13,171 nt of DNA from Bacillota bacterium (GTDB taxonomy: Bacteria; Bacillota; Clostridia; Christensenellales; Aristaeellaceae), in NCBI GenBank assembly GCA_023458835.1, contig JAEWWY010000312.1:1-13171 (forward strand). The letters are read 5' to 3'. The notes beneath the pieces are model-generated. The model did no database searches and was not told where the DNA came from. It saw only the letters and a list, made by a program, of their open reading frames with translations. The position numbers were made by a program, and so were the translations under genes. Of this stretch, positions 1 to 7,208 are shown piece by piece; the first letter of the stretch is position 1, and every line of letters starts with the position of its first letter.

Positions 1-318
1 GTGGCCCGGGTGGCCGGGATCATGGCGGTGAAGCGCACGCCGGACCTGATCCCCCTGTGCCATCCGCTTTTGATCACAAAGTGCTCCCTGGATTTTCATC
101 TGGACAGGGAAGCGTGCCAGGTGGAGGCCGTGTGCACCGTGGGCCTTACCGGGAAGACCGGCGTGGAAATGGAGGCGCTGACAGGTGTCTCCGTGGCGCT
201 TTTGACCATTTATGACATGTGCAAAGCGCTGGATCAATCCATGGAGATAAGCGGCGTGTGCCTTGCGGAAAAGACCGGCGGAAAAAGCGGTGCATACCGG
301 CGCCGGGATTGGGAGTGA
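1..318 (+). CDS. moaC: Cyclic pyranopterin monophosphate synthase MoaC (3' part; start lies outside the window)
   Basis: MoaC acts after MoaA in molybdenum-cofactor synthesis, converting 3',8-cyclo-GTP to cyclic pyranopterin monophosphate in the cytoplasm. The 105 visible residues match the C-terminal two thirds of the family (full length is about 155-160). The stretch RTPDLIPLCHP near residues 12-22 holds the conserved histidine. The segment GKTGVEMEAL near 50-59 supplies the paired glutamates, and YDMCKA near 70-75 supplies the catalytic Asp and Lys. The protein ends after the typical glycine-rich KTGGKSG tail. The reading frame is open to the window edge, so the GTG at base 1 is an internal valine and not the start. 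The stop is 7 bases before moaA, which indicates one transcript. Identification is secure from the motifs; only the N-terminus is missing. Confidence 0.95.
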   Translation: MARVAGIMAVKRTPDLIPLCHPLLITKCSLDFHLDREACQVEAVCTVGLTGKTGVEMEALTGVSVALLTIYDMCKALDQSMEISGVCLAEKTGGKSGAYRRRDWE

Positions 319-325
319 TGCCGCG

Positions 326-1300
326 ATGAGGGACCTTGGCGGAAGGACCATCGATTATGCCCGCATTTCCATCACAGACAGGTGCAACCTGCGATGCATC
401 TACTGCATGGGCAAGGAGGGCGTCACGCAGCTTGAACACCGGGATATTCTGACCGATGAGGAAATCCTCGCCCTGGCCAGGGCGTTGGCTTCCTTGGGGA
501 TCCGGTATTTGAAGATCACCGGCGGGGAGCCCATGGCCCGCGAGGGGTGCCTGTCCCTGATCAAGCGGCTTAAAGCGGTATCCGGCATTGAGAAAGTGAC
601 ATTGACCACCAACGGCATATTGCTGGACGCGGCCATGGGGGAGGCCGCCGCGGCCGGGCTGGATGGGATCAATATCAGCCTGGATGCCTTGGATGAAAAG
701 CGGTATGCCCGAATGACCCGCCTGGGGGATGTGAGATGCGTGCTATCGGCGCTGGAAAAGGCGGTTTCAGCGGGGATTCCCTCCGTAAAGGTGAACGTCG
801 TCCCCGTCATGGGCTGGAACGAGGACGATCTTGTCCCCCTGGCGGGGTTGGCCAGGGAAAGACCCATTCATGTGCGATTCATCGAATTGATGCCCATAGG
901 CTGCGGCGCAAAATTTTCCCCCGTTTCCCAGGATGCGGTGAGGGCGCTTTTGGAAGCGGCCTATGGCCCGCTTGCGCCGGACGATACGCGGCTGGGCAGC
1001 GGCCCCGCCAGCTATTGCCGCCCGGACGGATTTATGGGGAGCATCGGCTTTATCAGCGCCCTGAGCCATGCATTTTGTGACCGGTGCAACAGGGTGCGCA
1101 TTACCGCCGGCGGCCAACTGAAGCTTTGCCTGAACCATCAGGCGGGGATCGATCTGAAGGCCCTTTTAAGGGGCAGGGCCGGCAGGGAAGAAATTGCCGG
1201 CGTTATTGCGGCGGCTATCCTGCTAAAGCCTTTGAGCCATTCCTTTTCAGATGCGCCGGCGGATCGGGAAATGCGCGGAATGTGCCAGATCGGGGGCTGA
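326..1300 (+). CDS. moaA: GTP 3',8-cyclase MoaA (radical SAM)
   Basis: MoaA carries out the first step of molybdenum-cofactor synthesis, a radical S-adenosylmethionine rearrangement of GTP to 3',8-cyclo-GTP. The protein is 324 residues, normal for the family. The radical-SAM cluster is Cys20-x3-Cys24-x2-Cys27, followed by GGEP at 66-69 for SAM binding. The second, GTP-binding cluster is Cys251-x2-Cys254-x13-Cys268. The chain ends in Gly-Gly, the C-terminal tail known to be needed for catalysis in this family. The ATG at 326 was chosen because it follows a GGGAG site and gives the usual N-terminal length; the frame extends upstream to a TTG at 263, but that would add 21 unconserved residues inside moaC. 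It lies 7 bases after moaC and 6 bases before the MOSC gene. No key residue is missing. Confidence 0.96.
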   Translation: MRDLGGRTIDYARISITDRCNLRCIYCMGKEGVTQLEHRDILTDEEILALARALASLGIRYLKITGGEPMAREGCLSLIKRLKAVSGIEKVTLTTNGILLDAAMGEAAAAGLDGINISLDALDEKRYARMTRLGDVRCVLSALEKAVSAGIPSVKVNVVPVMGWNEDDLVPLAGLARERPIHVRFIELMPIGCGAKFSPVSQDAVRALLEAAYGPLAPDDTRLGSGPASYCRPDGFMGSIGFISALSHAFCDRCNRVRITAGGQLKLCLNHQAGIDLKALLRGRAGREEIAGVIAAAILLKPLSHSFSDAPADREMRGMCQIGG

Positions 1301-1306
1301 TGTTAT

Positions 1307-1759
1307 ATGGAAAAGCAGACGGGAACCATCATGGGCATTTGTATCAGCCCGCAGCGCGGCACGCAGAAGGAGAACATCCACCACGCCCGGCTGATCGAGA
1401 ATTTCGGCATTGAGAATGATGCCCACGGGGGGAATTGGCACCGGCAGGTGAGCCTGCTCTCCTATGAGAGCATCCAAGCCTTCAACGAAATGGGGGCGGG
1501 GGTTCACGACGGGGCGTTTGGCGAAAATCTGATTGTAAGCGGCATCAGCCTGACGGAGCTCCCCATCGGCACGCACCTTCAAAGCGGCGGGGCGGTGCTG
1601 GAGGTGACGCAGATCGGCAAGGAGTGCCACAGCCATTGTGAGATCTTCCGTAGGATGGGCGATTGCATCATGCCCCGGCAGGGGGTATTCAGCCGGGTGC
1701 TGCGGGGCGGGGAGATCAAAGAGGGAGACGAGATCCGCATTTTGGAAAGCGGGGGCTGA
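1307..1759 (+). CDS. MOSC-domain protein of the molybdenum-cofactor operon
   Basis: This is a 150-residue stand-alone MOSC domain, the sulfur-carrier fold shared with the C-terminus of molybdenum-cofactor sulfurases and with YiiM-type proteins. Visible hallmarks are the GxNWHRQVSLLS segment near 42-52, the FGENL motif at 71-75, and a C-terminal GKECH with Cys107, followed by Cys111 and Cys120; Cys107 aligns with the conserved sulfur-carrying cysteine. There is no signal peptide or membrane segment, so it should be cytoplasmic. It sits 6 bases after moaA and one base before mogA, so translation is probably coupled. Its exact task is not established by sequence: it may bind or sulfurate finished cofactor, or deliver it to an apo-enzyme. 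Family assignment is firm, function is inference from the neighbours. Confidence 0.9.
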   Translation: MEKQTGTIMGICISPQRGTQKENIHHARLIENFGIENDAHGGNWHRQVSLLSYESIQAFNEMGAGVHDGAFGENLIVSGISLTELPIGTHLQSGGAVLEVTQIGKECHSHCEIFRRMGDCIMPRQGVFSRVLRGGEIKEGDEIRILESGG

Positions 1760-1760
1760 T

Positions 1761-2252
1761 ATGTACAGGGCGGCGGTCATCACCTTGAGCGACAAGGGCG
1801 CCAAGGGGGAGCGGGAAGATGCAAGCGGACAGGTGATTTGGGATATACTGACGGAAGCCGGGTATGCAGTCACAGAGCGGCTTTTGCTCAGCGATGACCG
1901 GGAGGGCCTTGCCGCTGAGCTGCGGCGCATTGCCGACAACCATTTGGCCGACCTGATCCTGACCACCGGCGGCACCGGCTTTTCCCCCAGGGACAATACG
2001 CCGGAAGCCACCATGGATGTGGTGGAGCGCCCCGTTCCCGGCATTGCGGAGGCCATGAGGGTGAGCAGCCTTCAAATTACCAGGCGGGCCATGCTTTCCC
2101 GCGCCGTCAGCGGCATCCGGAAACGCACGCTGATCATCAACCTGCCCGGCAGCCCCAAAGCGGTGAAGGAAGGTTTATCCTATTTAATTGATACGCTGGA
2201 ACACGGCCTGGCGGTCCTTGCGGGCATGGACGGGGAATGCGCCGGGAAGTGA
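1761..2252 (+). CDS. mogA: Molybdopterin adenylyltransferase, MogA/MoaB family
   Basis: This 163-residue cytoplasmic enzyme activates molybdopterin by transferring AMP from ATP, giving the adenylated form that MoeA uses for molybdate insertion. It has the family's molybdopterin-binding sequence: TTGGTG at residues 68-73, PRDNTPEAT at 76-84, and NLPGSPKA at 127-134. Length matches single-domain MogA/MoaB proteins and there is no MoeA-type extension. The ATG at 1761 begins one base after the MOSC stop; a longer reading of the frame from 1638 would overlap the MOSC gene and has no support. MogA and MoaB are hard to separate by eye. In Firmicutes a single protein of this type normally does the adenylation, so the symbol is tentative. 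No moeA is visible in the window; it may lie upstream of moaC. Confidence 0.92.
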   Translation: MYRAAVITLSDKGAKGEREDASGQVIWDILTEAGYAVTERLLLSDDREGLAAELRRIADNHLADLILTTGGTGFSPRDNTPEATMDVVERPVPGIAEAMRVSSLQITRRAMLSRAVSGIRKRTLIINLPGSPKAVKEGLSYLIDTLEHGLAVLAGMDGECAGK

Positions 2253-2283
2253 AAATAAATACTTTTTGACAAGGAGGCATCCC

Positions 2284-3090
2284 GTGAAAAAAAGACTGAC
2301 AGCCCTATGCCTGGCCATAAGCATGCTGGCCGTTCCCACCCTTTCCCTGGCCCAGACATACGAAATCGAATTGACGGTGCTGGCTGCCGCGAGCCTGACC
2401 GACGCCCTGACCGAGATCGGCGGAAAGTATCAGGAGGCTCGTCCGGGCGCGAAGCTCACATTTTCCTTTGCCGCATCCGGAACGCTGCAAACGCAGATCG
2501 AACAAGGTGCGCCGGGGGATATTTTTGTTTCCTCCGCTCAAAAGCAAATGGACGCCCTGGCCGCTGAGGGCCTGATCCTTAACGATACGCGGGCGGACCT
2601 GCTGAAAAACGAGGTGGTTCTCATCGTGCCCAAGGGAAAGGCTGCGCCCGCTTCCTTTGAAACCATCGGCACCGCCGCCGTCATCGCCGTGGGCGAGCCG
2701 GGCAGCGTGCCCGTGGGGCAGTACACCATGGAAATCTTTGAGGCCCTGGGGATCAAGGATGCGCTGACCGGGGAGGTTGGCAAGCTGGTGTACGCCAAGG
2801 ATGTGCGGGAAGTGCTCACCTACGTGTCCACCGGGAACGTGGACGCGGGCATCGTGTATGCCACCGACGCCCTGACCGATGAAAATGTCACGGTTACGGC
2901 CCGGGCCCCGGAGGGCAGCCATAAGCCTGTGGTCTATCCCGCCGCAGTGATTGCCTTCACCAGGCAGGAGCAGGCTGCCAGGGAATTTCTTGATTACCTG
3001 ACAGGGGAGGAAGCCAAAAAAATCTTTGCCGCCTATGGCTTCACGGCGGTTGGGCAGATAGAATCAACCCCGATACCCGCCGCGACGTAA
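2284..3090 (+). CDS. modA: Molybdate ABC transporter substrate-binding protein ModA
   Basis: ModA captures molybdate outside the membrane and hands it to ModBC. The 268-residue protein starts at GTG, six bases after a perfect AGGAGG site. It opens with a positively charged n-region, a hydrophobic core at residues 5-20 and a cleavage-like Leu-Ser-Leu-Ala followed by Gln. The mature part has the family's AASLTDAL near 37-44, a FAASGTL segment that supplies ligand-binding Ser/Gly, GAPGDIFVSS near 78-87, and VYATDA near 196-201. The odd point is the signal sequence. There is no lipobox cysteine at the cleavage site, although Gram-positive binding proteins are usually lipoproteins; the only early Cys (position 9) is inside the hydrophobic core. 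It lies 31 bases after mogA, so it is probably in the same operon, but modB is 367 bases away behind palindromic repeats. Confidence 0.95.
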   Translation: MKKRLTALCLAISMLAVPTLSLAQTYEIELTVLAAASLTDALTEIGGKYQEARPGAKLTFSFAASGTLQTQIEQGAPGDIFVSSAQKQMDALAAEGLILNDTRADLLKNEVVLIVPKGKAAPASFETIGTAAVIAVGEPGSVPVGQYTMEIFEALGIKDALTGEVGKLVYAKDVREVLTYVSTGNVDAGIVYATDALTDENVTVTARAPEGSHKPVVYPAAVIAFTRQEQAAREFLDYLTGEEAKKIFAAYGFTAVGQIESTPIPAAT

Positions 3091-3132
3091 TATTGCCCTG
3101 AAAACAGAGCGCAAGCGAGCGTATAACAAAGG

Positions 3133-3236
3133 ATTCCCATTGAGGGGAAGATATCGGCGTAGTCGACTGATGAGGTGTTAATGGATGAACAGATATTTGC
3201 AGCTCAACACCTCATACCTTCCCCTTAAGGGGAAGG
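3133..3236 (+). repeat. Palindromic intergenic element A (between modA and modB)
   Basis: The element has two nested inverted repeats. A 10-base arm at 3170-3179 (ATGAGGTGTT) is the exact reverse complement of 3206-3215 (AACACCTCAT), with a 26-base loop. It is followed at 3217-3236 by a perfect 20-base palindrome, CCTTCCCCTTAAGGGGAAGG. A weaker TTCCC/GGGAA hairpin lies at 3134-3149 and has a similar core (TTGAGGGGAAG). Short blocks of AACACCTCA and CTTCCCCTTAAGGGG are reminiscent of non-coding repeats dispersed in gut Clostridia genomes. That resemblance is from memory and was not searched. No T-tract follows, so it is not a classical terminator, although the transcript could fold and influence modA/modBC expression ratios. 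Confidence 0.7.
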
Positions 3237-3310
3237 CTCGACATGCGCATCATGCACGCGTTTTTCCCTTGGGATGTTGCTTGAAAATAGCAGCCCAATT
3301 GATTTCTTCC

Positions 3311-3401
3311 GCCTCCTTTGCCGGCATCTCCCTCAAAAGGGATGCTTTCTAAGAGGCCCCCCCTGGAGAGGGCTTGAGGCGAAGGGGGCTGGGGGAGGCC
3401 T
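3311..3401 (+). repeat. Palindromic intergenic element B (between modA and modB)
   Basis: This second structured block has three features. The outer arms GCCTCC (3311-3316) and GGAGGC (3394-3399) are exact reverse complements. A small hairpin pairs GCATCTCCCT (3324-3333) with AGGGATGC, with one bulged base. A larger stem pairs 3354-3363 (AGGCCCCCCC) with 3392-3401 (GGGGAGGCCT) with one mismatch in ten. It encodes nothing convincing in any frame. The open stretches here overlap the repeat arms, lack ribosome sites, and end in modB or nowhere. It looks like a second mobile-repeat-type or structured spacer unit next to element A. The remaining bases of the modA-modB gap (3237-3310 and 3402-3440) show nothing recognisable apart from the modB ribosome site. 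Confidence 0.55.
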
Positions 3402-3457
3402 GGCGAAGCGATACGAAATACTGTTTTCAAGGCAGCATAAGCAAAAGGAGCAAGCCC

Positions 3458-4159
3458 GTGCGACTGGACTTTAGCACCTTTTCCCTTGCAGGCGTAGACT
3501 GGTCCCCTTTGTGGATATCCGTGAAAGCGGCGCTTTTATCCACGCTGATCACTTTTTTGCTGGGGCTGTGGGCATCATGGCGGCTGTACAAGGCCTGCCC
3601 CAGGATGAACAGCGTGTTTGACGGCATATTCACGCTGCCCATGATCCTGCCGCCAACGGTGGTAGGCGTGTTCCTGCTGATCCTCTTTGGGAAAAACAGC
3701 CTGATCGGCCGGGCGCTTGCATCCCTTGGCGCGCAGGTGGTCTTCTCCTTCAGCGCCACGGTGATCGCGGCGGTGGTGGTCACCTTTCCCCTGATGTACC
3801 GCACCGCCAGGGGCGCCTTTGAGCAATTGGATCAAAACATGTTGAGCGCCGCCAGGACATTGGGGCTTTGCGAAAGCGCCGTGTTCTTCCGCATTGCCCT
3901 TCCGTTAAGCTGGCCGGGGGTCATCGCCGGTACGATCCTGGCCTTTGCAAGGGCCATGGGGGAATTTGGCGCTACGCTTTTGCTGGCTGGGAATATCCCC
4001 GGCCGCACCCAAACCATGCCCATCGCGATCTATTTCGCGGTGCAGGGAGGAAAGAATGAGCTGGCCATGCTGTGGGTGGGGATCATTGTCGCCCTTTCCT
4101 TCAGCATGATCGCCATCATGAATCATCTCAGCCGGCGGAGGGGAGGACGGCGGCGCTGA
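3458..4159 (+). CDS. modB: Molybdate ABC transporter permease ModB
   Basis: ModB forms the membrane channel of the molybdate importer. The 233-residue protein is hydrophobic with about five membrane segments. It carries the permease EAA loop in its second half, reading AARTLGLCESAVFFRIALPLSWPG in parts with the central Gly, followed by AFARAMGEFGATLLLAGNIPG, which is diagnostic for ModB/CysT-type permeases. The GTG at 3458 was chosen because AAAGGAG sits 7 bases upstream; the longer frame from 3374 would run back through palindromic element B and add unconserved residues. The stop is just before modC. The spacing from modA (367 bases) is large for this operon, so modBC may be partly uncoupled from modA, though no good promoter was seen in the gap. 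Confidence 0.94.
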   Translation: MRLDFSTFSLAGVDWSPLWISVKAALLSTLITFLLGLWASWRLYKACPRMNSVFDGIFTLPMILPPTVVGVFLLILFGKNSLIGRALASLGAQVVFSFSATVIAAVVVTFPLMYRTARGAFEQLDQNMLSAARTLGLCESAVFFRIALPLSWPGVIAGTILAFARAMGEFGATLLLAGNIPGRTQTMPIAIYFAVQGGKNELAMLWVGIIVALSFSMIAIMNHLSRRRGGRRR

Positions 4160-4164
4160 AGGAA

Positions 4165-5202
4165 TTGCATGTAGATATCACAAAAAAACTGGAAAGCTTT
4201 ACGTTGAAGGCCAAGCTTACGGTGAACACAAGGCGATTAGGACTTCTGGGCGCCTCCGGCAGCGGGAAAAGCATGACGCTGCGCATGATCGCCGGCATCG
4301 AAACGCCCGATGAAGGCCTTATTTTGCTGGATGGCCGCCCCCTGTTCGACAGCGGCAAAAAAATCAATATCCCGCCCGGCAAGCGCCGGGTGGGATACTT
4401 GTTTCAAAACTACGCGCTGTTTCCGCATATGACGGTGCGCCAGAATATTCTGTTGGCCCTGAAGGGAAAAAGCGGCCAGGAGAGGGAGCGGATCCTGGAA
4501 GGGCAAAGACGCTTTTTTCAGTTGGAGGGCCTGGACAACCGCTATCCCGGCGAGCTGTCCGGCGGGCAGCAGCAGCGCGTGGCATTGGCCCGGCTGATGG
4601 CCTTCAGGCCCGACGTGCTTTTGCTGGACGAGCCGTTTTCCGCCTTGGACAGCTATCTGCGCTGGCAGTTGGAGCCTTCGTTTCTGAAGATGCTGGAGGC
4701 TGTTTTGGCCCCGGTGGTCTATGTATCCCACAACAGGGATGAAGCCTACCGGCTGTGCGATGATATAGCGGTCATGGAGGCGGGCATGATCCTGCTCCAG
4801 GGCCCCAAAAGGGAGATGTTTGAAAAGCCGGGTTATGAGGCTTGCGCCAGGCTTACCGGCTGCAAGAATATCTCCAAAGCAAAAAAGCTTACGGACCATA
4901 CCCTCAAGGCGCTGGATTGGGATCTTGAGCTCACCGCCCTGGAGGCCATTCCCGATGACATTGCGGCGGTGGGCATCCGCGCGCATGATCTGCATCCGGG
5001 CGGCCATGGCATGGTCAACGCCTTTATGCTGCCTGTGGTGCTGCTTTCGGAAATGCCTTTTTCCTGCACTGTTTTGCTGGGCAAGGAATCCGCCCCCATC
5101 CAATGGGAAGCGGATAAGAGCCTATGGCAGGCGTGGGATATTAAAGCCGCCGCCCGGTGGATGGTTTTGCCGCCGGAGAAGCTGCTTTTGCTCAAGGCGT
5201 AA
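4165..5202 (+). CDS. modC: Molybdate ABC transporter ATP-binding protein ModC
   Basis: ModC powers molybdate import by ATP hydrolysis on the cytoplasmic face of ModB. With the TTG at 4165 as start, the protein has 345 residues. Walker A is GASGSGKS at 29-36, followed by a Q-loop in LFQNYALFPH, the signature LSGGQQQR at 131-138, Walker B LLLDEP with Asp155-Glu156, and the switch histidine in VSHNRDE at 189. A C-terminal extension of about 130 residues with the NISKAKK and IRAHDL segments replaces the usual TOBE-type regulatory tail, as in many clostridial ModC. The start is uncertain. TTG 4165 has AAGGA only one base upstream, whereas GGGGAGG at 4140-4146 is well spaced for a CTG at 4156, which would overlap the modB stop. 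The ATG at 4072 is unlikely because it has no ribosome site and overlaps modB by 88 bases. Confidence 0.92.
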   Translation: MHVDITKKLESFTLKAKLTVNTRRLGLLGASGSGKSMTLRMIAGIETPDEGLILLDGRPLFDSGKKINIPPGKRRVGYLFQNYALFPHMTVRQNILLALKGKSGQERERILEGQRRFFQLEGLDNRYPGELSGGQQQRVALARLMAFRPDVLLLDEPFSALDSYLRWQLEPSFLKMLEAVLAPVVYVSHNRDEAYRLCDDIAVMEAGMILLQGPKREMFEKPGYEACARLTGCKNISKAKKLTDHTLKALDWDLELTALEAIPDDIAAVGIRAHDLHPGGHGMVNAFMLPVVLLSEMPFSCTVLLGKESAPIQWEADKSLWQAWDIKAAARWMVLPPEKLLLLKA

Positions 5203-5282
5203 GGGATCGCCTTTTGTATACGACGATGAATCTATATCCATACAGGATCCGGCCGGCAATATGGCAAGCTGGATGGTTCCGC

Positions 5283-6494
5283 TTATTGCAGCTTCACGGG
5301 AATCTGCCGCGCGGGATCAGGCTTGCCGTTTTCATCGGGGATCGAAAAAATCATTTCCTCCGGCCAAGCTTCCGGCGGGACCACATCGATCTTTAAAAGA
5401 ATGCCTTCCTGCCAGTTGTTGCTGTCCATGTATTCCGGGGAGCAGATGCCCATCTGAACACCCTCCCGGGTAAATAGCTGCGCCTGGCCCCACCACAGGC
5501 TGACGGACTTCTCCAGCTTGTCCTTGTCGGGCCCTGTAAGGCGTAGGTAAAGCGCCCCCGTCACGGGGGAGAAGGTGGCTTCCGTTATCTCAATGCGGAT
5601 GCCCTCCACCGTGGTTTCCGCCGGGGTTGCGGTACGCAGCAGCCTCATGGCTTCTTCGGCGTTCAGTGTAAATGTCAATTCCGGGGGAACATAGGGCCGG
5701 TAGCGGCCAGTGGATGGGTCCGTGCCCCACTCCAGGGGCAGGCCGACGGTAAAATCACCCTTGGGATGGATATCCTGATCGGCCAGCAGAGACTGGATAT
5801 AAAACAGCAGCTCGCCGGGGCGGTCTCCCGTCAATGTGCCGGCTTCGGACAGATCCGGGTCCTGCCCGTTGACCATCACCCAGTCGCAGATCGCTCCCAA
5901 GCCGTCCAGCCGGGCCGCTTCCGAAAGAAGGGTCACATCGTCCCATGTGCTTGTGGTATACAGCCTTGTGGCGTTTTTATCCCTGACGGAATAGACCACC
6001 CGCAATTCCTTCCCGTCATAGGCCGCCTCCCGGATGATGATTTCCACATGCTCCCGGCTGATGCTGGGGAGGTCCGTTTTCAAAAGGCCAGCGGCATTCT
6101 CCTGCACATAGGAATTGGGGTCATGCTGCCCCCACAGAAAGGAAAACACGCCGGGGGACAGCGCGGCTGCTACGCCCAGCGCCGCCAGGGCCAATACCGC
6201 CAGCACCACAAGGATCAGCACAACGCGCCTTTTTACAAAGGGCCGGGGGAATGCTTCCATTTGGGAAACGCCCGCGGCGATGCGGCTCCAGGTGGCGGCT
6301 TTTTGGGGATGGGCGGCGCCCTCCATTTCATCCAGGGCGGCGGCGCATTCCTTCATCAGGCTCATATCCCGCCGCTTCACGGGCAGCAGAAGCTGGCCCC
6401 GGAGGATTTTCTCAATTTCCTCCCGGGTCAGCGTTTTCTTTTCCAGCGTGGCGAAAAGCCACGTCCTGTACTGCCGCCGCGTAAACAGTTTCAT
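5283..6494 (-). CDS. Single-pass membrane protein, probable anti-sigma factor (DUF4179-like)
   Basis: This 403-residue protein has a cytoplasmic N-terminal part of about 85 residues, a single membrane segment at about 91-111 (Val/Leu/Ala-rich, preceded by Lys-Arg-Arg), and an extracellular C-terminal part of about 290 residues. The outer part has beta-rich stretches such as EIIIREAAYDGKELRVVYSV, resembling DUF4179/DUF5643-type anti-sigma ectodomains in Firmicutes. That likeness is by eye only. The ATG at 6494 follows GGAGGGTGAC with normal spacing; the same frame runs upstream across the sigma gene but without sense. It begins 32 bases after the sigma gene stop, so it is the second gene of that operon. 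The inferred role is to hold the partner sigma factor at the membrane until an outside signal arrives. No zinc-binding HxxxCxxC (ZAS) motif was seen. Confidence 0.7.
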   Translation of the reverse strand: MKLFTRRQYRTWLFATLEKKTLTREEIEKILRGQLLLPVKRRDMSLMKECAAALDEMEGAAHPQKAATWSRIAAGVSQMEAFPRPFVKRRVVLILVVLAVLALAALGVAAALSPGVFSFLWGQHDPNSYVQENAAGLLKTDLPSISREHVEIIIREAAYDGKELRVVYSVRDKNATRLYTTSTWDDVTLLSEAARLDGLGAICDWVMVNGQDPDLSEAGTLTGDRPGELLFYIQSLLADQDIHPKGDFTVGLPLEWGTDPSTGRYRPYVPPELTFTLNAEEAMRLLRTATPAETTVEGIRIEITEATFSPVTGALYLRLTGPDKDKLEKSVSLWWGQAQLFTREGVQMGICSPEYMDSNNWQEGILLKIDVVPPEAWPEEMIFSIPDENGKPDPARQIPVKLQ

Positions 6495-6526
6495 GTCACC
6501 CTCCCATACGCATATGTCCCGTGCGG

Positions 6527-7081
6527 TTATAAACGCAACAAAAGTAAAAGCGCAATGGCAAAAAAGAGCTCGGGGTGATCCAGTATCTTTTTGCGGATGC
6601 GGCCGGCCCGGACCCGGATGCCGGCTTCCGATAAAGAAAAGCGCCCCGCAAGCTTTGCGGCGGGCATCCGCTCCACGCAGTATAAATAGAAAAGCTCCGC
6701 ATCTTCTTTGCCCAGCAGGCGGTAAAGATCCTCCCGATTGCAGCTTTCCGCCGCAGCGGAAAACACCTGATCCTCTCCGGGAGACGGCGGCGCAAGGGCG
6801 GGCTCCCTGTCCAGGGAAAAGGCCAGCTTCCCCTGCTGCCTGCGCCATTTGCGGTAGTAGTTCAACAGCCGCTTGCGCAGCGCCTCTACAAGCCAGCCCT
6901 CCGGGCAGGGGTGGCTTTTCAGCTTATCCCGCTTTGCATAGGCCAGCAAAAACACCTCTTGAATCTCGTCCTCCAAAGGGTCCTGGCCGGCGGGCGTAGA
7001 GGCCAAAAAAGCGCGGCCCACCCTTGACAGCAGCGCGTAGGTATCGTTGTACAGCTTTTCCAGCCATTCTTTGTCGTCCAC
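6527..7081 (-). CDS. ECF-like RNA polymerase sigma factor (sigma-70 family)
   Basis: The 184-residue protein has a region-2-like part at about 8-85, including EDEIQEVFLLAYAKRDKL, then LVEALRKRLLNYYRKWRR, typical for core-polymerase and -10 recognition. A linker of about 30 residues follows, then a region-4 helix-turn-helix at about 118-168 (LYRLLGKEDAELFYLYCVER, then AAKLAGRFSLSEAGIRVRAGRIRKKI). The region-4 pattern is less canonical than in typical ECF factors. The start is GTG at 7081, seven bases after AAGGAGG and about 24 bases after the predicted transcription start. The chain ends in an unusual hydrophobic tail, LFFAIALLLLLRL (172-184), that could bind membrane or the partner protein. 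Its neighbour downstream is the probable anti-sigma factor. Which genes it controls is unknown; the divergent block at 7221 onward is an obvious candidate. Confidence 0.8.
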   Translation of the reverse strand: MDDKEWLEKLYNDTYALLSRVGRAFLASTPAGQDPLEDEIQEVFLLAYAKRDKLKSHPCPEGWLVEALRKRLLNYYRKWRRQQGKLAFSLDREPALAPPSPGEDQVFSAAAESCNREDLYRLLGKEDAELFYLYCVERMPAAKLAGRFSLSEAGIRVRAGRIRKKILDHPELFFAIALLLLLRL

Positions 7082-7112
7082 GCGCCGCCCTCCTTTTGAC
7101 CCGGATGGCAAC

Positions 7113-7140
7113 AGTATACACGCGAATCTTTTTTTTACAA
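7113..7140 (-). promoter_or_regulatory. Sigma-A-type promoter of the sigma/anti-sigma operon
   Basis: Reading the minus strand, TTGTAA (7140-7135) and TATACT (7118-7113) are separated by 16 bases within an A-rich spacer. Initiation would fall near 7105, giving a leader of about 24 bases that includes the AAGGAGG ribosome site for the GTG at 7081. The match is good but one base short of the 17-base optimum. Housekeeping-type rather than self-type control of the sigma operon is suggested, although an additional alternative-sigma promoter further upstream cannot be excluded. Confidence 0.6.
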
Positions 7141-7191
7141 GTTTTTTTGCGGCAGTTGTTACGTTTTTCCGTCTTCTCAACATATGCACAG

Positions 7192-7208
7192 TGAAAGCTT
7201 TCATGAAA
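7192..7208. promoter_or_regulatory. Overlapping perfect palindromes in the divergent intergenic region
   Basis: Two perfect palindromes overlap: TGAAAGCTTTCA at 7192-7203 and TTTCATGAAA at 7199-7208. They lie just upstream of the ribosome site of the 59-residue membrane peptide and about 50 bases beyond the divergent sigma promoter. The 10-base word TTTCATGAAA recurs upstream of the second sigma gene at 11666-11675. A dimeric regulator could bind here, but AT-rich palindromes of this size also occur by chance. Confidence 0.3.

Noticed and set aside
2263..2283. TTGACA-like word before modA as a promoter
   Set aside because: The TTGACA at 2266-2271 runs into the ribosome site and would leave the -10 region inside the modA coding sequence, so it cannot serve modA.
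3212..3474. Small frames on both strands in the modA-modB gap
   Set aside because: They consist of palindrome arms translated in place, without ribosome sites or protein-like composition.
5203..5282. A terminator between modC and the convergent anti-sigma gene
   Set aside because: No stable stem with a T-tract was found on either strand in these 80 bases.
5766..6999. Long plus-strand frames opposite the minus-strand anti-sigma gene
   Set aside because: They are antisense to well-supported genes, rich in Pro/Arg/His as expected for mirror frames of GC-rich coding sequence, and lack ribosome sites.
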